From Cryptomeria japonica (taxonomy: Eukaryota > Streptophyta > Pinopsida > Cupressales > Cupressaceae), in assembly GCF_030272615.1 (NCBI RefSeq), contig NC_081408.1:624156383-624220382 (forward strand): 64,000 nt of DNA. The letters run 5' to 3'. A model generated the notes under the pieces. It worked only from the letters and a program-made list of their open reading frames with translations. It was not told the origin of the DNA and did no database searches. The position numbers were made by a program, and so were the translations under genes. This document shows, piece by piece, positions 48,325 to 58,800 of the stretch. How positions within the stretch are numbered: the first letter of the stretch is position 1; every line of letters starts with the position of its first letter.

Positions 48325-48628
48325 AGGAAAATCCTTTGGGGGTTTAGCAACAAACTGAAAAACATGCTAATATACCCTCGGTTGATGGTGAGAAGTTGAA
48401 TTACTTCTTTACCGGCAGATGAGTTAAGTTGTGACTTAAACTGACAAGCATTAAATATGGTAGTTGGAGAAAATAACATTATAAGCAAGTATTTTGGCTC
48501 CTTTTTCATTCACTAAGCATTCAAATCTTTGAGAGCATGAAAATTTCCAAGCGAAGACATCCTTAGCGAAAAAGTGAAGCAGTTCATCCAAGCATTCATC
48601 CTTAAGGTAGATTGAGGTATTTATAACT

Positions 48629-51600
48629 ATGGCTTCTTCATCCACTCCTAAATTTATTGCAAACCCTACTGTTATTGAGGTTATCAAGTGCCCTAGACCC
48701 ATATTCAAGCTTGTTCCCGAAATAGCGAAGAAAGATGATAACATAGGTGCATTCTCTCAAATTCCTAAGGGATTAGTATATGTTGAAGACCCTAGGATAT
48801 ACATACATTGTCATATAGAGGAATTAGGTGATGATGAGATCAAAAACATGTATAGGACTGTGATTTGTGATGTAGATGGTAATGTCCAGTCGGAACACAA
48901 GATAATAGAAACCCTAGGCTTTGTAGATATTCTTAGCATTCCTGATTTTCCCAAAGATGTAATAAGAATAGTTCTAAGCAGAGTCCATAGCAAATTATTT
49001 TGGTTGGATTCCATCCATAAGATCACCAAAGAAGCAGTAAAAGTAGTAACAGGGTTACCTTCCACTAGTAGCAAGCTTGACAAAACAAAGAAGGTCCCAA
49101 ATGACACAATGATGAAACTAACCAGTGCAACTTTTGACAAAAGGTCTCTAAGGGTAAATGATGTAAAGGACATCAATGTCAGATTTGTTAGTATGATCTT
49201 AGGTTACAAAGCTACACATGCAAATAGGTTGAACTCAGTTTCTAGCCTATGTATCAAAAGTGCATATGACATGGTTAATGATAATGCTAGAATAGATGTG
49301 TGTGAATGGCTCAAAGATGAACTAATAGAAAATCTGAAAAAGATTAAAGGAGATAAGAAAGGAACCTTTAGATTTGGAAATTTGCTTGTTTGCTTAATGT
49401 TGTACATTACTAAGCAAGTACTTGGTATTGGTAGAAGAGATTTTGGCTTTGATATACCGGTAGGAAAGCAACTATTGGATTTATTAAACAACATGGGAGA
49501 AAATAGAGAGAGAAACATAAATGAACATTTTCAAGCACTGAAGGCTCGAATGAAAACTAGAATAAGACTATCACAGGCAATTGTAGATAAATATCAGAAG
49601 GAAATATGTTTTGTAATCAAGAAAGATGAAATTTGGATGGAGGCAATTATCCCTAGAACTATTTGGGTAACTAAAATGGGCTATGAAACAGATGATAATA
49701 TTATAGAAACTTATGCAAAAGCCCTCCTTGAAGCACCAAAGGAACCCACTGAGAAAGTATTTGGAAATGCAGAAATAATTGAAAGTGGAATTCAGTCAAG
49801 AAAAAGGGTTAAGAAGGTTGAAGAAACAGTAAGGAAAGGAACCCGACAGGCAAAGACAATTAAGGAAGATGTTTTGAAACTAACTAGTATAAAAGAAAGT
49901 GAGTTGGAAGGACTTCAATCGGAAGCTCATCTTTCACCAGTTGGAAATTCCTCTGAGAGTGATATACCAGTCGTATTTAAAAGGGTAGAAAGGAAAAGAA
50001 AACCCTCACCGACACCCTCACCTACACCCAAGAAAACCAGACAAAAGCAACAGGCAGTTAGGCCTCCTGTTAAGAAAATGACTCCAAAGAAGAAGAAGGT
50101 AAAACAAGATATTGCTCCACTAGATAAACTTCTTCATGAAATAATAGAGGATGGTAAGTTGAAAAACATCAGCAAACTGTATAACACATTCTCCGCAGAT
50201 GACAAAGAAAGCATAGAAAACAGTGTAATTTTACACTTGGATATTTACAAGAAATTCTTGATGGAAATTGTTGATGAGATCCTAGTTGATCTGTATAGAA
50301 GACTAGAAGCTAGAAGGGTAGCTATTGTTGAGCTGGATAAGAAAATAAAAATTGAAAAATTACTTGCAGTGCATCTAGTTAACTCACCTGATGAAATAGA
50401 CAAATTAATCAGTGAGGCTAACCAGACAGTGTTTTCAACCGCTCACCGACATGTAGCACTGATGGTAGGTAGAGTGAATGAAGCCTCTGAGGCAACAACA
50501 TATGCATGGGATATATTCTTTGTAGAAAAAGAGAAACAGGAAGAGTTACTAAGACCCAAGACTATCAGAGTATACCAAAAGGATAGGGATAAGGGAAAAG
50601 GTAAGGTAGGTGGACCTCCAAGCCTTAAAATAACTGATAATGTACTCCCACCTCCTTTGGATACTCCACCGGTAGTAACTATAGACAATCAACCCGCCAC
50701 TGAGAGTATGGAGACTCCACTAGAGGATACTAATCCTGAATCTAAGATTTTGTACACTATAAATATAGACACACAAGACATAAATGTTGTGGTTGACAAA
50801 GAAACCACTGAGGATAAGAAGGAAGATGTGACTACTGAGTCACCGACTGTAGATGTTGAGGTTGAGGTTAATAATACTGTAAATATAAACACATAAAAAC
50901 CTACTCAGACAAAGCAACCGGTAGAGGACACCACTGGTAAACCATTAGAAGAACCGGTAGATAAAATTGGAAAACAATTAGGAGAACTAGCAATGGACAG
51001 TACAAAGGTACAAACTAAGAAACTGAAAATGCATACAGAGATCACATCTGAGAAACTGGCAGTTGAGAGCTCAGAGAAACCTTTTGAGACAAAGATGGAG
51101 AAACCGGAACAAAAACAAGTTGAGGCACAAGTTCAGATGGAGACGGTGCCACCGACTAAAACCAAAAAGCCCAAACCTTTACTAGTAGAAATGCAAACAT
51201 AGACTGACCTACCAGAGGTCGAATCGAGCAAGGTGATTACTACAACCGGTAGCATGGATATTGTGAAAATAGTTGGGCAAACATTTGGTACTTCAATAGC
51301 AGAATTCTGACCTACAAATGTAACAGAGGTCTTATTGGATTCAATGAAGAAAATCACAGAGTCCAATGGACAAGCCTATAAGGCTATAGATGATACAATT
51401 CCTATTCTTAAATTGATAGCACTTGAATGCATTGTGAATAATAAGGATTCTTTAGGTCAACTAGACACATTGTCTAAATTAATCACCAGCAACATTTTGA
51501 CAGTTGATCAAATAAATGAGGACACATTTAAGGAGAGAATGATTAAGGAAAAAGAGAAATTATTTGAGGAAATAATGAAGAAGAATAAGGAGAAAATGAA

Positions 51601-52114
51601 CACCTTATTACCAGAACTAGGAGAGACAATTTTGGATTCTAAGAAAATGTACAGGGATACTTGCAAACCAGACATCTTGACACAGGATATAGATTCAAAG
51701 ATCAACACTCAAACTGAAATAAACAATATTGCTAACAATCTGATAGGTACATCCGATTCATTTTTGGAGATAGAAAAGAAAATTGCAGATCTAGATGAGA
51801 AAATTGAGAAGTTAGAGAAGGATAAAGAGAGAATAAAGGATAAGGCAAAGAGCTTAAAATGTAAACTTGGTCCTAAACTAGATTACCCCATTTCTTTGAG
51901 AAAAGAAATTTCTGAGGCTCTGGTTCCCAGACTTAAGATACTGGAAGAGCAAATGCACATACTCACCGGTACAGTTCAGAGAACACAAGAGGCATTACAG
52001 GAAAGCAAAAGATTTGGTGGCAACTTAAATTTGATTTTGGCAAATATATTCCAGATTGTAACCCACCGGTTACAAAAATCTAGGCAGGAACCACACTCCA
52101 CTGACAGTGAATGA
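48629..52114 (+). pseudogene. ORF2 of element C: unknown protein, 1,161 codons in one frame
   Basis: Starts MASSSTPKFIANPT. It is uninterrupted for 755 codons to TAA at 50894, then the same frame continues through TAG (51200) and TGA (51308) to a final TGA at 52112-52114. Residues 1-370 look globular, with blocks IRIVLSRVHSKLFWLD and SMILGYKATHANRLNSVSS shared with element A. Residues 390-490 are basic with Pro-Thr-Pro repeats, 490-620 helical, 640-880 acidic and low-complexity, 900-1130 coiled coil. No enzyme motif was found. It sits where pol should be. Function unknown: structural, packaging or chromatin-directed roles are all possible. The 755-residue product could still be made. Confidence 0.85.
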
Positions 52115-52288
52115 CAACCTTTGCCATTGATGTCAAAGGGGGAGTAGAGTGATAAGAAAAATGATCAGAATAGGACATCATCAGCTTGGGGGGAGCACAC
52201 AGTTTTGGTAAGACAAATTTTGGTAGATTCTTTTTGGAAATTTTTTGAACACTTTTGGATTTTTCTCATGAGTGTTGCCATCAATGCC

Positions 52289-52300
52289 AAAGGGGGAGAT
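52289..52300 (+). promoter_or_regulatory. Polypurine tract of element C
   Basis: AAAGGGGGAGAT immediately before the 3' LTR (TGTTGGC), a typical plant copia arrangement. Confidence 0.9.
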
Positions 52301-53055
52301 TGTTGGCAAATGCACACTCCAATGAGAAATTGTAGGTGATTGAAGGTATTGTCATTGATGGAAACCTTACAATCATGTGATATCGACAGGTAGACACAGG
52401 CACCGACACCGACATACAGATCACCGACACCGAAAAGGAAGAATCCTGGCATCTTGGCCGATAGGAATTTTGTATAAACATATTTTGTAAGCCGACATGG
52501 CATATTGTAATATGTCTCATATATGTATGAGATCATTGTAGAACATTTAATAGGTGATTGATTAAAGGAATATAGCAGACCTAATGTGCGGATTATTAGG
52601 TTAAAGGTTTATGTATGTAGCAGAGCTTAAACCGGTACTGAATCTGGCATAGTAGATGCTAATCTGAAGCAGTACAAGGCATTGGATTAATTTAATCCAT
52701 TTTTGTAAGTCAGTGTGACTTCCTTTGTAACTGAGCAGTGAGCTCTAGGCACTTGGCCTTCTTGCATGTGTAGACCCCTATTGTAAGCAGTAATATTCTC
52801 TTATTGGCCAGTAAGTGATATTGTGGGTCACAAATCCCACCGAGGTTTTTCCCACACCGGGTTTCCTTGTTAAAATATTGTGTTATGGTGTGCTTTTCAT
52901 GTTGTGGTTGTTATTCTTATTTGCTGAATTATTTTTGGTTTACCGGTACATAGTTTTAATATGTTTTTCATGTTATAAGTTGAGAAAATTATCTAACCAG
53001 TCAGATACTGATTCACCCCCCCCCCCCCCTCTCAGTATCTTTGGGAATCCTAACA
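52301..53055 (+). repeat. 3' LTR of element C
   Basis: 755 bp, same ends as 46346-47137, about 92% identical by eye outside two small deletions (near 52488 and 52400). It includes a short CACCGA repeat near 52400-52437 and a C-run near 53017-53030. Confidence 0.9.
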
Positions 53056-54022
53056 TCCACATGACATTATAACATGTAACACACTTTAGAATGTAGAGAC
53101 CATGCACAAAACCACATCACAAAGAGGTTGTGTGTTTTATATAAAAGACAATGTGTAGGCATAATAGAATAGCATTGATGGGCTTATCTTATTGTCTATT
53201 GTACTAGTTTTATAATCCTTTTGTTTCCTATGAACCCCAAAAAATTTATATTGAAACCTCAATACTTTCCTAAGTATTAAGATTATTTGATAAGGACTAA
53301 ACATGTTTACTTGTGACTGTTGGATATAATACAAGTGCATGATTATTGATAAAAAGGTGATGAAATGATGTGGTTATAGTTATGAGAATTGTTTCTAGGA
53401 ACTAACATATTGTTGTAGCAAAATGGTGAAGGCATCACACAAATTTCATGCAACCGAGTAATTGTAGAAGTAGCGAGTGTTCTTGCAGTCAAGTAGCACA
53501 AGTTACGCGAATGGGCATTACAAGCACTGGGGTATCCACCAAAACAACAACATAAGACTCATAGCTTCAACATACATCTTCAACACATAGGTTGCTTCTA
53601 TCTCAATTATCATCAATAATTTATGTTGCACTTTAATCTGAATTGTTAAATTACTTCTTTATGATGGGTATAGAATCCTATTAGGAATTTGTTTTGTGTT
53701 ATGTGTCTTAGTTCAATAATCCTCTTCTCATATATTAAGACCAACTTATAGGCCATAATTAGTTTGTTAAATTAAAGTGAAGTCTATAAATGCAATATCG
53801 AAGATGATCCAAGGATCGACAATTCTATAAATTTACTTTGTTTTCAATAATATACAATTTTTGCTATTCGATTGTCTTCATGAATGAGCATATGAGTTAA
53901 TTCTTAGTGTAGTAACTTCATTCATATATTAATGTAGTGAGTACACCTACCTAAGATAGGGCCCACTTGAGGTAAGGTGCCACTCAATAGTTCATTTTCA
54001 GCATTTCTTGTAATCTAGTTTG
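53056..54022. other. No gene seen
   Basis: AT-rich flank between element C and the repeats before chromovirus-2. Confidence 0.45.
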
Positions 54023-54144
54023 CTAATTGGGCACATTCTGTGTAGCCCTATTTTGTAGGAAAAAAACAAAATAGTGAGATCGGTAATGAAATGGAAGGTT
54101 AAAACCTCTTGGGGGCAGATGAATGGATGGATAACCATGTCAGA
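54023..54144 (+). repeat. 122-bp direct repeat, copy 1
   Basis: Matches 55224-55345 over 122 bases without gaps; three differences seen, all C/T. It begins CTAATTGGGCACATT. Confidence 0.9.
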
Positions 54145-54310
54145 TGAATGGATGGTTCATAAGTCTAGGTTGATTTTTCTTGTGCAGTAGAAGGTAGGTG
54201 TGCCTTTGATGTGTTTGGGGTCCTTTTGACATGGTTGTGTCCATAGGATAGCCCAAGGTAGGCTCAAAAGCCAAGAAAACCAACATTGTAGAAGTTGCTC
54301 AAAAGTTGTA

Positions 54311-54352
54311 AAAAGTTGCATGACAACTTTTCAAAGTTGTCATGCAACTTTT
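54311..54352. repeat. Perfect 20-bp inverted repeat with 2-base spacer
   Basis: Left arm AAAAGTTGCATGACAACTTT (54311-54330), spacer TC, right arm exactly complementary (54333-54352). It would fold into a very stable hairpin in RNA. Confidence 0.95.
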
Positions 54353-55223
54353 CCTCCAAATAGGTGATACCCTTAGTTTGGCATTAGGAACCCTAACCAA
54401 GGCACACCAACCGAGGAAGAGACACTATAAGTTGTTGCAAACCCTAAAATGGGGGGTTGGATGTCAGATTGTATAGCCAAGAGAAAAGACCTTGACTGTG
54501 ACTAGGTTTTTGTTTCCAGACGGCACAAATGAAGCATTAATAGGTTGATAATGCATTGTTTTATGAACTAAATGGTGTTGTAAATCTTACATTGTATTTA
54601 TACTTTCATTTTGAGCACTTAGGGTAGGTTCTTGTGCAGGTTTTTGTGTGTTTGTAATTATTTTTGTGAAGTACTTTGTCACTGTCCAGTTTTGGACTGT
54701 TTTGTGAAATGGAATGATAACTCCTATCCCCATTGTGGAGACACCATGAAACCATGGGGAATAGGAGTGAAAACCTTGTATAGTATCCCAAAGAAAGAAG
54801 GGCCCTTGAAGATGCAGGAAAGTCTTTCAAAGACCCACTCCTAGGTGAGACTACACTGTGCCCAGCTAGGAAGGGTTGAAGTTGTAGAGGTCCATGAGAG
54901 CAAGGTAGGACAAGGAGGGAGGCACCCTTTGGAGGAGGTGTAGAGGGATGTGTGAAGCACCATTGGTGAGAAGGAGGAGCTTCCACCAGTCCAGATAAGG
55001 TGGCAAAAATAGTAAACCATCACTGTGACCCAGGCAAGCCTTAAAACCCTTGTAAAAACCCTCAAAAACCCCAAAATTCTCCTAGGGCAGTGTACGGACA
55101 CTTGGAGGCCCAAAACCAGAAAAATCTTTCAGCACTTGCCAAATGATTAGCAGTCCTTTTGGGAAGATTCACAAGTGTGTGCATCATTTGCAAGAGGGAG
55201 CCCTAAAAGTCCAGAATAAAGGC

Positions 55224-55345
55224 CTAATTGGGCACATTCCGTGTAGCCCTATTTCGTAGGAAAAAAACAAAATAGTGAGATCGGTAATGAAATGGAAGGT
55301 TAAAACCTCTTGGGGGTAGATGAATGGATGGATAACCATGTCAGA
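55224..55345 (+). repeat. 122-bp direct repeat, copy 2
   Basis: Second copy of 54023-54144, 1,201 bp downstream and inside the LTR region. Confidence 0.9.
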
Positions 55346-55615
55346 GACCTGTCCTAACCTTGCTAGGACCTAATAAGGAGAAGAAGGAGCTAAACCCTTA
55401 TTAGTCTATGTGAGGGTTTTTGATGCTTGAGAGTAGATGTGACTTAGGGAGGAAAATCACAGATTGTTGGTGGATGGATTGGGCAAGGTCAGGGGATTCC
55501 ACAAGCAAGGGAACTCCTAGAGACCCTAGGGTGTGGTTGAAATACCTGGTGATCCAAGGAGAGGATCAAGGAGCATAGACTAGGCTAGTCTATCCCATAG
55601 CCATTCCCATTAGAT

Positions 55616-55627
55616 TGGTATCAGAGT
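55616..55627 (+). promoter_or_regulatory. Primer-binding site of chromovirus-2
   Basis: TGGTATCAGAGT, eleven of twelve bases of the initiator-Met site, just upstream of gag. Confidence 0.85.
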
Positions 55628-55652
55628 CAGCTAAAGATTTGGTGGACCGTGC

Positions 55653-56822
55653 ATGTCTCTATATTCTGGTGAATTAGTAGGGGAGAACATAATGGTCACT
55701 AATGTAGAGCTGGATAGGGAGGTAGAAGAACAAAAGGAGAAAAATAGACTCCTTGAAGATGCTATGAGTGAAATAAGGAACAAGTTGCAAGAAGTGGTTA
55801 ATCAGAGAGCACAAGAACTCTGGGGTGCAGACAATAGTGACAGAGGCAAGAAAGCTATTGATCTTGATGACATCATACCTGAACCAGACCCCTTAATCAA
55901 TGAAGAACCTTTTGTAAAGGCCATCAAGGCTTTGAATACTAAAGCTTTTGAAGGATTGCCACATTTCAGTGGAAGGATGGACATTGACACTGTCATAGAA
56001 TGGATTGAGGGTATGGAGAACCACTTTGAGTGTGAAGGTGTGACAGAAGCTCAAAAGGTTAAGGTTGCCAAATCAAGACTAAGGGGAGCAGCCTTGACAT
56101 GGTGGAAGTACTTGCAAGAAGAGAGATTTATCATGGGAAAGCTACCTATAGCCAACTGGAAGGTCATGGTGAGTAAGATCAAGGAGAACTACTTACCAGA
56201 GGATTATGAAGTCCAACTTCATAAGAAGAGACAGGGATTGAAGTAGAAAGACCTTGATGTGACCTCCTACACAAAGGAGTTTCAAAAGATTTGTCTTAGA
56301 TCAAAAGTCCAAGAGGAGGAATCTATCAAGGTGGCTAGGTATATAAGTGGCCTAAAGTGGAACATCCAAGAGGAGATAAGCCTATGGACTCCTACTACTA
56401 TCCAAAAATGTCATCAACTTGTTGTAAAGGTGGAAGAGAGGAACAAAAGGAAGGGAGACTCTAACAACAGGGGTAGAGGCAGAGGTAGAGACCAAATGAA
56501 TCACCGAGGTGGTTACCAAAGCAAGGCAAATGAGCAAAGGAATCAAGGAGAGTCCAAGTTGACTGAACATAGCAGTGAAACCAATCTCAAAGGAGGTCAT
56601 TCTAGAGGAAGAGGTGCACAAGGGGGTCCAAGTAGGGGTAGAGGTACCGGCAGGGGTAACTCCTACTTTGCAACCATGAAATGCTACAACTGTGGTCAAT
56701 TGGGACACCCGACCTATAGATGCCCTGACAAGCCTACTCATCAAACAGTGGAAAGAGGGTTGCTTATGCCCATGAAGACACATCAAGAAGAAAAACACCT
56801 GAGGTGGACCATATTGAATTAG
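55653..56822 (+). pseudogene. gag: Chromovirus-2 gag
   Basis: The ATG at 55653 opens the frame; a second ATG at 55692 is possible. An N-terminal coiled coil is followed by the gag core (for example SRLRGAALTWWKYLQEER), an Arg/Gly-rich tail (about 56450-56660) and one zinc knuckle, CYNCGQLGHPTYRC. TAG at 56244-56246 replaces the Gln that chromovirus-1 retains in LKQRELDV. After the knuckle the coding signal changes frame near 56735-56745 into protease, so gag ends out of frame with pol. Confidence 0.85.
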
Positions 56823-57440
56823 AGATTGGGGAGAATCTGATGTTCAATAGAGTCTTGATAAGACAACCGGTTAAGGATGAACCTAAGCATAAGAGAGCAT
56901 TGTTTAGGGTGAGATGCAAAATCTTTGGTAAAGTTTGCAAGGTGATAGTTGATTCAGGGTCAACTGATAACATCATATTAGATGAGGCAGCCAAGAAGTT
57001 GAAACTCACAAAGATACCCCACACTAGCCCTTACAAGGTGACATGGTTGAATCAAGAGCAGAGTGTGCTTGTCAATGAACAAACTTGGGCAGAGTTTTCT
57101 ATTGGAGAGTACAAGGATAAGATCCTTTGTAATGTGTTACCCATGGATGCTTGTCATCTGCTGCTAGGTAGACCCTGGCAATTTGATAGGAAGATGATCT
57201 ATGATGGAGAGGAGAACTCCATTTCCTTCAAGAAGGATAGCAAAACTTTTAAGATTCAGTCTTTTACAAAGAGTGATGAGGGAACCTCAAGGACACCTAG
57301 TGTCTTACTTAATACTAGTAAAGAGTTCTTACACCTGCTACATGAAGAGGAGACAATGGGATGTACCATCTTTGTGAAGCCAAAGGAGGAGGAAGATAAG
57401 TTGCAGATAGAGGTACCTAAGGAGGTGAAACAAATATTGC
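56740..57440 (+). pseudogene. pol: Chromovirus-2 aspartic protease
   Basis: The frame that becomes pol can be followed from about 56740. The active site is intact: KVIVDSGSTDNI with Asp-Ser-Gly at 56951-56959. The flap and the C-terminal DACHLLLGRPWQFDRKM block (about 57147-57195) are conserved. No stop in this segment. It would process Gag-Pol if the polyprotein were made, which the upstream frame change and amber codons prevent. Confidence 0.85.
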
Positions 57441-58342
57441 AAGAATATGAAGACATAGTGAGTGATGGAGCACCTGCAACACTTCCACCAAGAGGGTCTA
57501 TTAGCCATCAAATAGACTTTGTACCCAGTGCATCCCTACCTAATAAAGTAGCATATAAGCTCACACTTGACCAAAATAAGGAGGTGGCAAGGCAAGTGTA
57601 GGATTTGCTGGATCAAGGACTGATCAAGAAGAGCATCAACCCATGTGCAGTCCCGGTAGTACTAGCAACAAAGAAGGGAGGAAAGTGGAGACTTTGTACT
57701 GATTCATGTGCAATCAATAGGATCACCATAAGGTACAAATTTCCCATTCCTAGAATAGAGGATTTGATGGATTGTTTAGGAGGTGCCATGTATTTTACCA
57801 AGTTGGACCTTAAAAGTGGTTATCATCAAATTAGAATTAAGGAGGGTGATGAATGGAAGACCGCTTTTAAGACCATAGAAGGGTTGTATGAATGGCTTGT
57901 GATGCCATTTGGACTTACTAATGCCCCAAGCACCTTTACGAGGTTGATGAATGAGGTGTTGAAGGACTTCACATGCAATTTTTTGGTAGTGTACTTAGAT
58001 GACATACTCATCTATAGCAGAACCAAAGAGGAGCACCTTGAACATTTGAGGTTAGTCCTAGAGAGGTTGCATGAAGTGAAGTTGGCAATCAACTTAGAGA
58101 AGTGTGACTTTTTGAAGCAAGAGTTAGTCTACTTGGGATTTGTGGTGTCTAAGGGAACCTTGAAGATGGATCCAAGCAAAGTGGAGGCAATCTTGAATTG
58201 GCCTGCCCCTAAAATAAGGAGTGAAGTTAGGAGTTTCCATGGTTTAGCCCAATTCTATAGAAAGTTTCTGAGGAACTTTAGTGGCATATGTGCACTAGTA
58301 CTTGACACCATAAAAGGAGGCCTTAAAACTAAGTTCAAATAG
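57441..58342 (+). pseudogene. pol: Chromovirus-2 reverse transcriptase
   Basis: All core motifs are present: [45 protein letters not shown] and the catalytic YLDD at about 57990-58000, then the connection region up to GLKTKFK. TAG at 57599-57601 lies just before [10 protein letters not shown], and TAG at 58340-58342 stands where chromovirus-1 has Trp. Otherwise the frame is continuous. Confidence 0.9.
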
Positions 58343-58800
58343 ACTAAACAAGCTGATAAAGCATTCCAATTATTGAAGCAAGAAGTAGCCACAAAACCCA
58401 TCCTACTCTTACCTACTTTTGACAAACTATTCACATTGGAGTGTGATGCAAGTGGCATTGAAGTAGGGGGTGTATTGAGTCAAGAGGGAAGGCCTATGAC
58501 ATTTTTCAGTGAGAAGCTTAATGAGGCAAAGAAGAGGTATTCTGCATATGATCTAGAGTTGTATGCACTAGTTCAGTCTCTCAAGAAGTGGAGGCATTAC
58601 CTACTCCCAAAGGAATTTGTGGTGTTCACAGATAACCAGGCTTTGAGTTACATCAACACTCAATAGAAGCTTAGCAACAAACATTTGAAGTGGATGGAGT
58701 ACCTCCAATCTTTTACCTTTACCATCAAGCATAAAAAGGGGCAGCTTAACAAGGTGGCAGATGCTTTGAGCCAGAAGTTGTTGATTGTCCAAGAATTACA
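58343..58800 (+). pseudogene. pol: Chromovirus-2 RNase H
   Basis: Removes template RNA during copying. Recognised by FTLECDASGIEVGGVLSQ, FSEKLNEAKKRYSAYDLELY and FTDNQALSYI. TAG at 58664-58666 interrupts the domain after INTQ. Confidence 0.85.

Larger units (their letters stand above)
46346..53055 (+). mobile_element. Element C: non-autonomous copia-type LTR element with ORF1 and ORF2
   Basis: A 6,710-bp element with LTRs 46346-47137 and 52301-53055, an exact initiator-Met primer site, and the polypurine tract AAAGGGGGAGAT. Flanks GCCAC (46341-46345) and TCCAC (53056-53060) agree at four of five bases, a target duplication. ORF1 is gag-like; ORF2 is homologous to ORF2 of element A. The interior has no protease, integrase, reverse transcriptase or RNase H motif. 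Each ORF keeps a single frame with very few stops, so this copy is much better preserved than element A. Confidence 0.9.
54145..55609 (+). repeat. 5' LTR region of chromovirus-2, left border unresolved
   Basis: Non-coding sequence ending CATTCCCA six bases before the primer site. Length and style (GTTGCAACTTTT-type inverted repeats) resemble the 1.63-kb LTRs of chromovirus-1. The beginning of the LTR could not be matched to the 23-base 3' LTR stub. Confidence 0.5.

Noticed and set aside
54606-55113. Minus-strand open frames in the chromovirus-2 LTR region
   Set aside because: Pro/Ser/Leu-rich, inside non-coding LTR sequence, no homologous frame in chromovirus-1 LTRs.
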